Notes: a model not told the origin generated them from the letters alone. A stretch of 64,000 nucleotides of DNA from Dugong dugon (GCA_030035585.1 CM057469.1:22872501-22936500); one strand, 5' to 3'. Counted from the first letter of the stretch, positions 35,335 through 47,560 are shown. Numbers and translations: made by a program.

Positions 35335-36110
35335 CTATTTTATTTTGTTTTTGTTGTTAAGTATATACATAGCAGGCCACATAAACCAGAGACTCCATCA
35401 GCCTGAGACCAGAAGAACTAGATGGTGCCTGGCTACTACCAATGACTGCCCTGACAGGGAACACAACAGAGAGTCCTTGATGGAGCAGGAGAAAAGTGTA
35501 GAGCAGAACTCAAATTCACACAAAAAGACCAGACTTAATGGTCTGACTGAGACTGGAGGAACCCCCAAAGCCATGGCCCCCAGATGCTCTGTTAACCCAG
35601 AACTAAAACCATTCCTGAAGTCCACTCTTCAGACAAAGAGTAGACTGGACTATAAACATACAATAATACTTGTGAAGAATGTGCTTCTTAGTTCAAGCAG
35701 ATACATGAGACCAAATGGGGTGCTCCTGTCTGGAGGCAGTATGAGAAGGCAGGAAGGGACAGGAGCTTGTTGGATAGACCCAGGAAACCTGAAATGGAAA
35801 AGGGGAGTGTACTGTCAGTTTATAGGGATTGCAGCTAGTGTCACATAACAATATGTGTATAAATTTTTGTATGAGAAGTTAACTTGAGCTGTAAACTTTC
35901 ACCTAAAGCACAATAAAAAAAAGAATATATGCAGCAAAATATACACCAGTTCAACCATTTCTACATGTACAATTCCGTGACCTTGATTACATTCTTCAAG
36001 TTGTACAACCATTCTCACCCTCTTTTTCTGAGTTTTTCCTCCCCCATTAACATAAACTCACTGCCCCCTAAGGTTCCCATCAAATCTTTTGAGTTGCTGT
36101 TGTCACTTTT
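35335..36110 (-). mobile_element. Old L1 3' end split by a younger L1
   Basis: The left part 'attttgtttttgttgttaag' and right part 'gcagcaaaatatacaccagt' ... 'catttctacatgtacaattc' ... 'cattaacataaactcactgc' form an antisense old L1 3' end. Confidence 0.65.
35375..35920 (+). mobile_element. 5'-truncated L1 (3' UTR only) nested in L1
   Basis: Shared lineage-specific L1 3' UTR: 'cagaagaactagatggtgcc', 'aaagaccagacttaatggtc' and end 'ctttcacctaaagcacaata'. The duplicated target is degraded: aagtatatacatagca (35359-35374) against aagaatatatgcagca (35921-35936), 12 of 16. Confidence 0.85.
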
Positions 36111-37265
36111 TTTAATGGCCTTTCTCCCTTGGAACAAATCACGTTTTAGAAATCATCTAGGGTATGTGGAAGATACAAGATTATTGACGGCTGGATTCAT
36201 TTGGAGGGCCTGCTCGCTATCTTCCCTCCCCCTTATCAAAGACTTGTTAATAAAGGGTTAATGATTTCCAAGCATAAAATCTTTTGGCTGTTAAAGCTTT
36301 TTGCTGTCTGACCTAGTATTCCTTATCTTAGCCTAAGCCTTAGAAAACCTAGAAAGGGAGTTAAAAATAGAGCTAACATTTTTGTTAAAAATTTAAAGAA
36401 TCTTCGTCTTTTGGATGAAAAGTGAGGAGGTTTTCTTTAATATTTGACTTTTTCCTCCCTTCTCTTTTTGGCAGCCTTCAGATGTACAAATCTCATTGAA
36501 GTCATTCCAGGCTGAAAGCATTTATGATCAAATACCAGAATGCTAAAAATAAGCATTGTACCCTTTCAGTAGAGGTTACTGCATCTTTCTCTAAACCTTT
36601 CTGGTCTGGTGGCCTTTTAGCAAGAGACGGATGTTAACGGTTGCTGGGGGCAAATGCGGTAGAAGATCAGTAAATAATTCAAAAATAGCTACACTCAAAA
36701 CCACCCCTCAGTGCTAAGCACTTTGGTTTCTTTTAGAATTTAAAGGGATTTTGAAAATGATGATGCAGCCAAAACCCCAAGGCCAGTATTATCTTACACC
36801 AATTGCCATCTGTAGCTGTCATTTTTTGCCAGGTTAAGCCAGCATCTCCCCAGCCCCCACCCCTTTTAGAACTCTTATCCCTGGATATCTGGCTAACCAC
36901 CTCACCCGACTCTTAGTCCATGTGGTATATGGGGGGAGCATCCCAAACACTGGATCAAAGGGGAGGGGAGGGGAGGGGAGGGGAGGGGGTGTGACTCAGG
37001 CTTGTCAAATAAAAGACTCATGGCTGGTAATTTTGCTAGAGCCATTGGGGAAAGAGGATCTCTTTTTCTGCAGAGGCCCCTAAGCTGGCAGGTATAAACC
37101 TAAGGGTGGAACCTGCCTGAAAGTGAAGTCAGTGAGGGAGAGAGCAGAGCCATAGAGTAGAGTGAAATTTAGTCCCGACAACAGTCTTTGAGCACCTGGG
37201 TCCAGCTGTGTCTGAAGCATTTCACTTACTGAGCCAATAAATTATTACCTATTATATTGCATGTA
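36111..37265. other. Intronic stretch with (GGGGA)n
   Basis: 36959-36988 is a (GGGGA)n tract. Near 36447-36475 there is a strong pyrimidine tract with AG but no partner donor. Otherwise unassigned. Confidence 0.5.
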
Positions 37266-37425
37266 TGGTCCCTGGATGGTGCAAACAGTTAAGTGCTCAA
37301 CTGCTAGCTAAAAGATTGGTGGTTTGAACCCACCCATAGGTGCCTGGGAAGACAGGCCTGGTGATCTGCTTCTGAAAGGTCACTGCCTTGAAAATCATAT
37401 GGGGCACAATTCTACTCTGCACAAC
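37266..37425 (+). repeat. AfroSINE (type II), 3'-shortened
   Basis: Head 'gtccctggatggtgcaaaca' through 'cacaattctactctgcac'. The RTE-like tail is missing, replaced by AT-rich DNA. 37426-37539 unassigned. Confidence 0.8.
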
Positions 37426-37539
37426 ATGATATTATTATATATAAATATTATACATTATAAACAATACTTTTCCACTTCACTTCAAACCTCATTTGCTTCT
37501 GTACCCTCACACACAGAAAATCCTAAATAAATGCTTGTT

Positions 37540-38165
37540 GTTTTTCTTACTATTGTGATAAAAATGTATGTGACAAATTCATTGACATTTCAACATTTTC
37601 TACATGTACAATTTAGCAGCATTAATTAAGCTCGTCAGTTTGTACCACCGTAATCACCATTCATTTCCAAATTCTTCCATCATCCTTAACAGAAATTCAG
37701 GGCAAAAAAACTGCCCCTTTCTTCTTCCCTCCCATCCCTGGTACCACTAATAAATTTTGATCTCTAGACATTTGCCTATTCCAGATACTTCACATACTGG
37801 TAAGTGGGATCACACAGTATTTGTTCTTTTGCATGTGACGTATTTCACTCAGCATAATGTTTTCGAGGTTCATCCAGGTTGTAGCATGTATCAGAACTTC
37901 ATTTCTCATTATGGCTGAGGAACATTCTGTTGTATGTGTGTGCCACATTTTGTTTATCCATTCTGCTGTTGATGGACATTCAGGCTGTTTCTACCTTTTG
38001 GGTATTGTGAATAGTGCTGCAATGAACAATAGTGTGTAAGTTTGTGTTTCTGCTTTGAATTCTTTGAGTATACACCTAGGAGTAGAAGTGCTGGATCATA
38101 TGGTAGTTCTGTGTTTAACTTTTTGAGGAAACTTCTTATCTTTTCTGAATATCTGTTATCAAGCT
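37540..38165 (-). mobile_element. Old L1 3' end
   Basis: Antisense L1 3' region: 'catttctcattatggctgag', 'gtttatccattctgctgttg', 'aggagtagaagtgctggatc'. The frame is broken. Confidence 0.8.
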
Positions 38166-38869
38166 GCTAAACAGTCCCTAAACAGCAGAGCAGAGTCAAC
38201 TCTGGCTTGGCTGGCCCCACTTCCATGGATTTTACTAGTAAGGAGATAATAAGCCTAGGAGTATGCAGAGCATTTTCACTTACAAAGATATTAAAAGCAA
38301 TACAGCATGACATGGGCATCCCATGTCCCTAGTCCTACAGGACAGCACAAAATCACGGGGCTGGATACAGACAGCACAGCTGGTGGGTCGCTCTGTAGGA
38401 GAGAAGTCAGTCCTACACTGCAGCTAAGTGGTTTTGTAGTCTGCAGCTGTCCTCAAAGAAGAGTAAGGTGGAAAATCCCCTGCTTCAGTGGAACCAGGGA
38501 GGTGGATGAATAGGAAACAGCCCTTCTCAAGATGGGAAGGCTCCCACAAGGCAGGGAGGTACATGAGATATGGCCATGTGACAGCTTCTCCCAAGACTGC
38601 CCATCTGTCATACTCCAGGGAGGATCATGTGGGTCAGATTGCAGTTGAGCCTTGCTGCATGGTCTGCGTAGGAGACATACAAGGTCGCCAGGGCACCAAG
38701 GCAGAACTGTCTCCTGCATTTATCACTCCAGAGCCTTCCAGGGATTTCTAGCACTGAGATATTTTTATGAAAGGCTTAGTTGTTATCTCTATCTAGCTTA
38801 ACTCATCAAACATGCTGTGTATTTATCAGATTTCTTTCAAATTGGAATTATCAGCGTACTAGATTGGGG
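38166..38869. other. Intronic stretch, slightly GC-rich, unassigned
   Basis: Balanced composition (38160-38760), unlike the AT-rich surroundings. It may be an old LTR but no ends or duplications were found. Confidence 0.35.
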
Positions 38870-38880
38870 CTCTATAATGA

Positions 38881-39047
38881 AACCAAAAAAACCAAACCCA
38901 TTGCTGTTGAGTTCATTCCAACTCATAGCGACCCTACAGGACAGAGTAGAACTGCCCCATAGAGTTTCCAAGGAGGGGCTGGTGGATTCAAACTGCTGAC
39001 CTTTTGGTTAGCAGCCAAGCTCTTAACCACTGCACCACCAGGGCTCC
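38881..39047 (-). repeat. AfroSINE (type I), short form, inverted
   Basis: From tail 'ccaaacccattgctgttgag' to head 'gcaccaccagggctcc'. The TSD is ctctataatga (38870-38880) and ctctacaatga (39048-39058). 39059-39430 is pyrimidine-rich and unassigned. Confidence 0.9.
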
Positions 39048-40391
39048 CTCTACAATGAGAGATGTCATAAATACTATCTTCTAGTTCTACCCATTTCTTA
39101 AACTAATAATTTCAAATTTTGATCTAGTACATTTGAAAGTGATGAATTCTTTAGTAAGTCAAAGGAAAATACTAATTAAGAATAAGTCTTACATAGTACT
39201 TCAGTTTCAAAGTGAATATCTTCTTTTCTCTCTTTCTCAGTCATCTTTCTCTCCTACCTTCTGTTTTCTTTCTGGTTTTTTTTTTTTTTTCTCCTTTTTT
39301 TTTAGTGGAGTAGGTGATGTGGCCCCATGTTCATTTATGGATGTAAGCACAGAGACCAGAATTGGTAATGTGATTTAATACACGTAGAGTGAATCGGAGT
39401 CAAGATTCAGACTTGGATATCCATCCTAGTTTTTTTTATTTAACCTTTGATTATTTTTTTTAATAATACTTTGTTGAGCTTTGGGTGAAAGTTTATACAG
39501 CATGTTAGGTCCCCATTTGACAATTTCCACACAAACTGTTCAGTTACGTTATTTACATTTATCACCATGTTTCAGCAGTCTCTTTAGTTATGTGCTGTTT
39601 GTTCTATTCCCAATACTCTTGTTTTCATGTCCGCTTACCTTCTCATCTCTGATGTAGAGTAATTGTTGACCTTTTGGTCTCATACTGATAGTTTTTAAGT
39701 AGAGCACCGATCTTACGGGTAATATCCTTTATTTTGTGTGCCACTCCACTATTTCACTAAAAGGTGATCTCTGGATAGGCTTGGTTCTAGGTTTAGAGAG
39801 TGTCTTAGGGCGATGGTCTCAGAGAGTCCTTTGTTCTCTACCGTTCCAATTTGTCTGGATTTTTTTTTTTTTTAAATAAGAATTTTAATAAGATGGTGCC
39901 TATCTGGGACCATCTATTGTGATCTGGTTCAGAATGGTCAGTGGTTATACCTGGGCACCATCTAGTTCTTCTGGGCTCAGGATAGATAAGGTTGTTTAAT
40001 TCTGTGTTCTCCATTCTATTCCACTTGTCTGTGTGTCTATAACTGAACCGATACCAGCTGTTTTGATTACAGTGGGTGTATAGTATGTTTTAATATTGGG
40101 GAGTGTGAGGCCTCCTGCTTTGTTCTTTTTTTTTTTCAATATTGCTTTGGCTATTCAGGGTTTCTTTCCTTTCTGTATGAAGTTGGTCATTAGTTTTTCC
40201 ATTTTAGTAAAGAATGTTGTTGGGCTTGCATTGTATCCATAGAATGCTTTAGGTAGAAGTAACATTTTTACTATATTAAGTCTCCCAATCCATGAGCATG
40301 GGATGTCTTTCCATTTTTATAGGTTTCTTTTACTCTCTGGTAGTAGTAGTTTGTAATTTTTGTTATGTAAGTCCTTTATGTCCCTCCCTGG

Positions 40392-41117
40392 TTAGAGGTT
40401 AATTCCTAGGTATTTTATTGATTTGGGGGTTACTGTAAATGATATTGTTGTCTTGATTTCTTTTTTGGAGTACTCTTTAATGTAGAGAAACCTGACTGAT
40501 TTTTGTGTGTTGATCTTGTACCCTGCAATGTTGCTAAATTTTTCTGCTAGTTCCAGCAGTTTTCTTATGGAATCTTTAGGATCTTCTATGTATACCATCG
40601 TGTCCTCTGCAAACAGAGATAGTTTTACTTCCTCCTTTCTGATTTGGATACATTTTATTTCTCTTTCTTGTCTTATTGCTCTGACTAGGACTGCCAGTAC
40701 AATGTTGATTAAGATTAGGGATAATGGGCATCCTTGTTTCATTCTTACTCTCAAAGGGAAGGCTCTCAGCCTTTCTTCATTGGGCATAATGTTGGCTATT
40801 GGTTTTGCATATAAGCACTTAATTATGTTGATGAATTTCCCTTCTATTCCTATTTTGCTGAGAGTTTTCTTAATCAGGAAAGGGTGTTGAATTTTATGGA
40901 ATGCTTTTTCCGCATTGATTGATATGATTATATGTTTCTTTTCCTTTGTTGTATTAATGTGATTGATTACACTGATTGAATTTCTAATGTTGAACAACCC
41001 TTGTAATCCTGGTATGAATCCTTCATGATCATGGTGTATGATTTTTTTTTTTTCTTTGTTATGTTGCTGAAGTCTCTTGACTAGAATTTTGTTGAAAAAT
41101 TTTGCATCTATGTTCAT
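40392..41117 (-). pseudogene. L1 ORF2 reverse transcriptase remnant
   Basis: 241 open codons cover the finger and palm of the L1 reverse transcriptase. The GFIPGLQG and [16 protein letters not shown] blocks are clear. Motif A reads [10 protein letters not shown]: residue 68 is Asn where an Asp is expected. Motif C reads [11 protein letters not shown]: residue 171 (codon 40605-40607) is Glu in the first Asp position, while D172 remains. Two of three catalytic Asp are therefore changed, even though the frame stayed open over 726 bp. The copy is inactive and part of a broken L1. Confidence 0.9.
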
Positions 41118-41796
41118 AAGGGATATTGGCCTGTAATTTTCTTTCTTTCTTTTTTTGTGATGTCTTTGCCCGTTTTAGATATCATGGTTATGTTGTGTTC
41201 AGAGAAAGAGTGCGGTAATGTTCCTTCCTCTTCTGTTTTTTTGAATGTGTAGGATTGGTGTCAGCTCTTCTCTGAATGTTTAGTAGAATTCTCCAGTGTA
41301 GTCATCTGGTCCTGGGCTTTTGTTGTTGTTGTTGTTGTTGGCAGTTTTTTGATGACATCTTCAATCTCTCCTTTTGTAATGGGTCTGTTTAAATTTTATA
41401 CCTCTGTTTGTGTTAGTTAGGGAAGGTAGTGTGTTTCTAGGAATTTGTCCATTTCATCTAGGTTTTCAAATTTGTTGAAGTACAATTTCTCCTCGTGATC
41501 AGTTTTGCTCTTTATCTCTGTTGGATCCACTGTTATGTCACCAGTTTCATTTCTTCATTTGATTATTTGCCTCTTCTGTTTTTTTCATTTGGTCAGTCTA
41601 GCCAGTGGTTTGTTTATTTTATTGATCGTTTCAAAGAACCAACTTCTGGTTTTGTTGATTCTTCCTGTTGTTTTTCTATTTCATTTACTTCTGCCCTGAT
41701 CTTTATTATTTCCTTTCTTTCTGGTAGCTTTTGGCTTCTTTTGCTCTTAATTTTCTACTTGTTCAAGTTGTCAGTTTAAGTTAACAATTTTGGATC

Positions 41797-42301
41797 TTTT
41801 TTTTTTTTTAATTGTTGTGCTTTAAATGAAAGTTTATAATTCAGGTTAGTCTCTCATACAAAAATGTATACATACATTGTTATGTGACCCTAGTTGCTCT
41901 TCCTATACTGTGACAGCACACTCCTCTTTTCCACCCAGGATATCCAGTGTCCATTCAACCAGCTCCTGACCCTCTCTGCCTTCTCATCATGGCTCTGGAC
42001 AGGAGCTGCCCATTTAGTCTCATGTATCTACTTGAGCTAAGAAGCTCACTCTTCACGAGTATCATGTCTCATAGTCCGGTCCAATCTTTGTCTGAAGAGT
42101 TGGCCTCGGGCATGGTTTTAGTTCTAGGCTAACAGACAGTCCGGGAGCCATTTCTTCTGGGGTCCCTCCAGTCTCAATCAAACCATTAAGTCTGATCTTT
42201 TTACTAGCATTTGACTTCTGCACCCTGCTTTTCTCCTGCTCCGTCAGGGACTGTCTGTTGTGTTCCCTGTCAGGGCGGTCATTGGTGGTAGACCAGCAGC
42301 A
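41797..42301 (-). mobile_element. 5'-truncated L1 3' UTR nested in the antisense L1
   Basis: T-run then 'attgttgtgctttaaatgaa', 'ttaagtctgatctttttact', 'gtgttccctgtcagggcggt'. The TSD tttggatc lies at 41789-41796 and 42302-42309. The host L1 is continuous once this is removed. Confidence 0.9.
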
Positions 42302-42748
42302 TTTGGATCATTCTTTTTTAAGGTAGGCATTTACTGCTATGACTTTAACTCTGAGTTCTGCTTTTGCTATGTCAAAACGATTTTGGTATGTTATGTTTTC
42401 ATTTTCATTTGATTTTAGGAATTTTTTAATTTCATTTACTTCTTCTATAACCCAATAGTTTTTAAATAGGGTATTGTTTATTTTCCATGTATTTATTTAT
42501 TTTTCCTGTTGTTGGTTTCTAGTTTTATACTCTTATGGTCTGATAAAATGCTTTGTATGATTTCAGTCTTTTTAAATTTGTTGAGACTTCTTTTATATCC
42601 TAGCATATAGTCTTTTCTGGAAAATGATCCATGTGTACTGGAGAAGAATGTGTATTATACTGATGCTGGGCAGAGTGTTCTATATATGCCCATTAGGTCC
42701 AGTTGGCTTATGGTTTCATTTAAGTTCTCAATGTCCTTAGTGATCTTG

Positions 42749-42997
42749 TTAGATGTTCTGGTCTGTAATTGGAAGTGGAGTGTTGAAGTCCCCTACTATT
42801 ATTGCGGGGTTATCTATTTCTCCTTTCATATTAGTCAGTATTTGTTTCATGTATTTTGGAGCATTGCTGTTAGGTGCATATATATTTATAATTGTTATGT
42901 GTTCTTGCTGTATTGACCCTTTTATTATTAAGTAATGTCCTTCTTCATGTCTTGTAATAGATTTTGATTTAAAGTCTATTTTATCTGATATGGCCAC
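42749..42997 (-). pseudogene. L1 ORF2 endonuclease remnant
   Basis: 83 codons include 'ITIINIYAPNSNAPKY' and 'IIVGDFNTPL', the conserved Tyr-Ala-Pro-Asn and Gly-Asp-Phe-Asn motifs of the L1 apurinic-type endonuclease. These motifs are intact but the frame is not joined to the reverse transcriptase. Confidence 0.85.
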
Positions 42998-43560
42998 TCC
43001 TGCTCTTTTTTGTTTACTGGTTGCATGGAATATTTTTCTCTATCCTTTTATTTTCTGTTTGTTTCTGTCCTTATGTCTAAGGTGTGTTCCTTATCGACAG
43101 CAATAGTATGGATCCTGTTTTATTTATCTATTCCGGAACTCTCTGCCTTTTGCATGGGGTGTTTAGACCATTTACATTTAAAGTTATTACTGAAAATTAA
43201 GTGTCTATTTCACTCATTTTGCTATTTTTTGTGTTTCTTATCTTTGTTTTTTTATTCTGATTTTTCTGCTTTTGTTTGTATTTGGCTGCTTTCTTATAAT
43301 GAGCCTTTTTGCTCTCTTCCTTCTTTTCTTTTGAATTTTTTTCTTGGTGATTTCTTAGTGGTTACCACATATATTACATTACAAAACTTACAATTACAAC
43401 AATGTTTAGCTTATGAACAACAGTTAACATGCAACCTTAACATAATAAACCTATTCCTGATATGCTCCTCCCTCCCCCATTTCTGTTGATAAGTCTCCAT
43501 TAACATCAGTGTACAACCTACATTCAATAAGTTTACTTTGTACTTACTTCTTACAAACTT

Positions 43561-44639
43561 GATGTTGTATTATTTGCATGATTTAATTATTGTGTTTATG
43601 CCCTGAAAAATATCATAGGCTTGGTCTTTATGACTTGCCCCCTAGATAGCTAGAGAATATATGCTTAGAAAATATTAGAATAAGCAAGACAATCAAGATT
43701 TTTTTTTAATTCAGTTTTAACAAAATTTGTTTTTATGGAAATCCAATCCCCTTGGCAAACTTTTTGAGAAAATGGACATTTTTATTCTATCATTCACCCC
43801 TGTGAGTTATGTACATATGAGAGGTTCTCTCTCACTTTTCTAAACATCCACATTCTTCTGGAGGCTAGTTACTTAAACAAGGCCTTCTGTTGGGCTGTTT
43901 ATTTGTAATGTTTTCATGCAGTGGCTGGCCCAATTCCATGCCTAATATCAACATCACCCATTTCCAGTCCATCCTGCACCTCCTCTGAATTTGCTTCTGT
44001 GACCACTTCCCGGCAGGCAAGCTCTGCCCACATTGCAGCCTCATTTGCAGGTCCAACTTGGCTCTCATCAAGGCCTGGAGAGACATTCTTGCTATGACAC
44101 TCCCGGCTGGGTAAAAACAACATTTTCACAGCTTGGTGAAGAATTTTGTGGGATCATCTTTAAGTTAAGGTGAACTTAAAAGTGGCTTTGCAGTGAAGCC
44201 AGAAAACAGTTGCTGGACTAACATGAGAAAACCTTTAACTACCCCACTTATAAAAGTGATAACTCATAAATAACTCATAAATTTTGTTTGGCTGACTCTA
44301 ATGCATTCTTGGCTGGAGTCTTTTATGTTGCTGTCAAGCTGTGGAGGATTCCAAAGGTTTATTTGGCTTGCTGGGCTGTCTGGAATAAAGTTGCAAATTG
44401 TCATCAACCAACTGATCAGTTTGTTGTTCACAGAAATGGGCAGCTCAGCTGTCTTTGTCAATCTTTCCTCTTTTTCTCTCTTTGAAAGACCTTATAGTCC
44501 TCCTCTCCTCTCCTGCTTTGTCTCACCTGCTCTCCTCACCTTGAGGTCAGGGAGTAAAGGTGCTGATAATCTCTTTGCAGGTAATGAAATAATGAAAGCT
44601 GTCCTTTTATTATTATAGGTAAAGACTTTGGCACGTGAC
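43561..44639. other. Intronic stretch without recognised repeat
   Basis: Nothing firmly recognised. The minus frame 43914-44129 (71 codons) is acidic and protein-like but has no known match by eye. Confidence 0.4.
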
Positions 44640-44830
44640 CCACCTTGAAACTTGCTTAACTAGTGTGTGCCATTGGGCAAAATATCTAGTGTAACCGAAA
44701 CTCAGTTTTCTCATTGGTAAAATGAGAGTAATCATACCTATGAGAACATAGGTTATTGTAAGCCTTAAATGACCAAATATGTATATGTGAAGTGCCCAGT
44801 AAAAAATAAGGCATTCGTGATATATAGATT
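44640..44830 (+). repeat. MIR SINE, 3' part
   Basis: 'ctcagttttctcattggtaa', 'aatgagagtaatcataccta', 'agtgcccagtaaaaaataag' in MIR order. 44831-45589 is unassigned. Confidence 0.7.
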
Positions 44831-45603
44831 CATCTTAATACTGGTTCTGTTTGAATGTTTTTCTTTTGTCATTCACCTTGTTTCGATGGAATTTTCTGGT
44901 ATCTTGTTTCTATCAAAAGCACTTTGATTATCATGTTTTTTGGATGTCTCAGAAATAAGTCAGTAATAAACTACAGTATGTTTCTCCTGCATTTTCATAC
45001 ATTTTCCAGTGTCCTTTCAGCCATGACCTCATGATTAGTTTATCATTTCAGTAGTCCAAAAATCTACAAATAAAAAATTGAATGAGTAAGAAAGGTTATT
45101 TACTAGTCCTCCCCCTCCCCAAAGAGATTTGATAGCTTTGTATAGTTTCTTCACTTCATTAGAATTGTCATTAATGTAATAGTTTATTTGTCCTTTATTG
45201 AATTATATGTTAAAGATTTACAAAGATGTAAATGGTTCCACTAATAATTAGTATTAACTAGTTTTCATCTATTACTCTTTATGGGCATAAATTGCTCAAA
45301 GATAGTAGAGTATCTCTAGGGTATCTGGCGGTATTTCACGACATCCACCACTAGGTGGTTATGCTTTTTAAATTCGGTGCAGGTCAGCATCCCATCTCTG
45401 GGAAGATGGAATATTCGGGACTCAGAGTCTTTAATTCATTACCAATACAAAAATACACTACTAGCTCGAAAACCCCCATGTACCTCTCATAATTTGAAGA
45501 ACGTGATATTGACCAAGATCTTTTTAAAAAATATAATAGTGTACTTACTCCTAATGTGCTTTCTGTCTTTTAAATGTTTTTCTCACACTGGCCAATACTT
45601 TAA

Positions 45604-46025
45604 GGAGCCCTGGTGGCACAACAAGGAGCCTTGGTGGCACAGTGGTTAAGCGCTCGGCTGCTAACTGAAACATCAGCGGTTCAAACCCACCAGCCACTCT
45701 GTGGGAAAAAAATGTCGCAGTCTGCTTCTGTAAAGATTACAGCCTTGGAAACCCTACGGGACAGTTCTATCCTGTCCTATAGAGTTGCTAAGAGTCGGAA
45801 TTGACTTGATTGTAACGAGTTTGTTCATTTGTTTGTTTTTGGTGTTACAGAGATTAAGTGCTCAGCTGCAAACTGAAAGGTAGGCAGTTTGAACCCACCA
45901 GCTGCTCCACAGGAGAAAGATGTGGCAATCTGCTTCTGTAAAGATGGCAGCCTTAGAAACCCTATGGAGCAGTTCTACTCTGTCCTATAGGATTGCTTAT
46001 GTTGAAATCAACTCAACAGCAACAG
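45604..46025 (+). repeat. AfroSINE (type I) head-to-tail dimer
   Basis: One exact 14-bp TSD, ggccaatactttaa, flanks the whole block at 45590-45603 and 46026-46039. Inside are a 20-bp extra head (45604-45623), a complete SINE (45624-45840) and a second SINE lacking its first ~9 bases (45841-46025). Confidence 0.9.
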
Positions 46026-46074
46026 GGCCAATACTTTAAAGTATATTGCTTTCCTTCTCCTTCCATTTACAACT

Positions 46075-46385
46075 CCTTTTGGAGGAGAGGCAATATGGCA
46101 GTGATTGGGAGTGTAGGCTCTGATGTCACACTACGTGGGTTAAAACCCAGCTTTTCCATTTATGAGTTTTGTAACCTTGGACAAGTCACCTCATTCTATT
46201 ACACTTCTGTTTCCTCAATAGTAGTTGTTAAGTATTAGTAATAATTGTGTGTGAGTGTTAAATGAGGGCAATAGTAGTAGTTGTAAGTATTCAATGAGGG
46301 AGTGCATGTAATATAAAACCATAGTGCCTGACCTATGATAAATTCTTATGATGTTTTAGCTATGGTTCTTATTTATCATAGGGCA
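46075..46385 (+). repeat. MIR SINE
   Basis: 'gtgattgggagtgtaggctc', 'gtgggttaaaacccagcttt', 'cttggacaagtcacctcatt', 'catagtgcctgacctatgat' in order. Confidence 0.8.
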
Positions 46386-46522
46386 AAATAATGAGAAAAG
46401 CTGAAGGAAATCCACAGTGTTTGGTTTTCTTTAGCTTCTGTTATTTAGTACAATATGGCTCTTTAAAAAATGATCATTAGATTTTCAAATAGTATTTGAT
46501 TATATATGTATACATGTATATA

Positions 46523-46757
46523 GCCAAAAACCAAACCCATTGCTATAGAGTCGATTCTGACTCATAGCAACCCTATAGGGCAGAGTATAGGGAGCCCTAG
46601 TGGCGCAGTGGTTAAGCATTCGGCTGCTGATCAAAAGTGTGGCAGTTCAAATCCATCAGCCACTTCTTGGAAACCCTATGGGGCAGCTCTACTCTGCCCT
46701 ACAGGGTCGCTATTAGTTAGGATCAACTTGATGGCAATGGGGTTTGGTTTTTTGATA
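46523..46757 (+). repeat. AfroSINE foldback (inverted 3' end plus full SINE)
   Basis: 46523-46586 is the last ~64 bp of an AfroSINE in minus orientation. Directly after it, at 46590, a short-form plus-strand SINE begins. Its own 3' end (46691-46753) is complementary to the first block, so the unit can fold into a hairpin with ~105 nt loop. It lies within TA-rich DNA. Confidence 0.85.
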
Positions 46758-47334
46758 TATATATATACATAGAGAGAGAGAACCACAAAAGGTCAAAGTA
46801 AATTTTACTTTCTCTGATAGAAATGTTAACCTACCCATTGAATTAATGACGCTGCAAACTGTGTTAGCTTCTTTATTAGCTTCATCCCACTGTTGTCTGC
46901 TGCAGATCTTGTGCTCAACAACAAAACCCTTTTTGTCCTACACGAGTTGCTGTCACATCTTCCCCATTCTATATTTTTTTTTTTTTTTTTTAAAAAATAA
47001 CTAAGTCTAGGGCTTTACTTACGTGATTCCATCTTCCTGGACTCAGCCCATCCATTTCACTCTCTGTCCAGATCATTTCAGTAGGAGTGATAACCTTTGC
47101 ACCTACACCATGAGGCCAGAAAGCAGTTGTAGAAAACAAGAAATGTGATTGTTCTGATTGTAATTATGTCTGTAATTATTAACCTACTTGCAAATTTCAT
47201 TCTTAGAAAAGGTCTCATTTCTCATGAGGTATCTGGTTTTTCATGTGTGTTCACTAAATAGGTATAAAGGTGCTGAAAGCCCTGGAAAGATAGTTCTCTG
47301 TGGTCTTTACATTCTCTCTACTTTAAAAAGAAAA
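46758..47334. other. Intronic stretch with TA and T runs
   Basis: A TA/GA tract at 46757-46780 and a T-run at 46975-46991; otherwise unassigned. Confidence 0.5.
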
Positions 47335-47560
47335 AAAAAATTATTAAATGCTTACTAAGTGCCAGGCACAGTGCTATGTGCCAATATCATGAAACAGAGA
47401 GAAATGAGGCACAGTCCTTATCCTTAAGGAGCTTCCAGTCTAGCAGAGAGTGAGAGATGCACGATGACCTTTGCAACACGGTGCCAGGAAGGCTATACTA
47501 GAAATAGGAAAGAGGGCACAACTAAATCAAACGCTGACACATAGTAAAGATCATTCCTTT
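47335..47560 (-). repeat. L2 3'-end fragment
   Basis: Antisense L2 tail: 'gcttactaagtgccaggcac', 'aggagcttccagtctagcag'. 47561-48287 is unassigned. Confidence 0.7.

Larger units (their letters stand above)
39430..43560 (-). mobile_element. L1, long antisense copy with internal deletion and nested L1
   Basis: Runs antisense from 3' UTR (39430-39985) into ORF2. The junction near 39985 skips the ORF2 C-terminal region and goes straight to the 'YWY..DQWNR' segment, so roughly 0.9 kb is missing. Reverse transcriptase lies at 40392-41117 and endonuclease at 42749-42997. A second L1 3' UTR is nested at 41797-42301. The 5' limit near 43560 is approximate. Confidence 0.8.

Noticed and set aside
36447..36475. 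Strong polypyrimidine tract and AG suggesting an exon start
   Set aside because: No suitable GT donor within exon range and the downstream frame does not match RGS7.
38166..38775. Balanced-composition block as a possible exon cluster or LTR
   Set aside because: No flanking duplication, no TG...CA ends, and no conserved frame; left as unassigned.
40507..43489. Plus-strand Phe/Leu/Ser-rich frames resembling membrane proteins
   Set aside because: Antisense of A-rich L1 ORF2 produces hydrophobic frames. No real membrane protein is indicated.
43914..44129. Acidic 71-codon frame, possible exon
   Set aside because: No splice sites in a consistent arrangement and no recognised protein; not strong enough to report as a gene.
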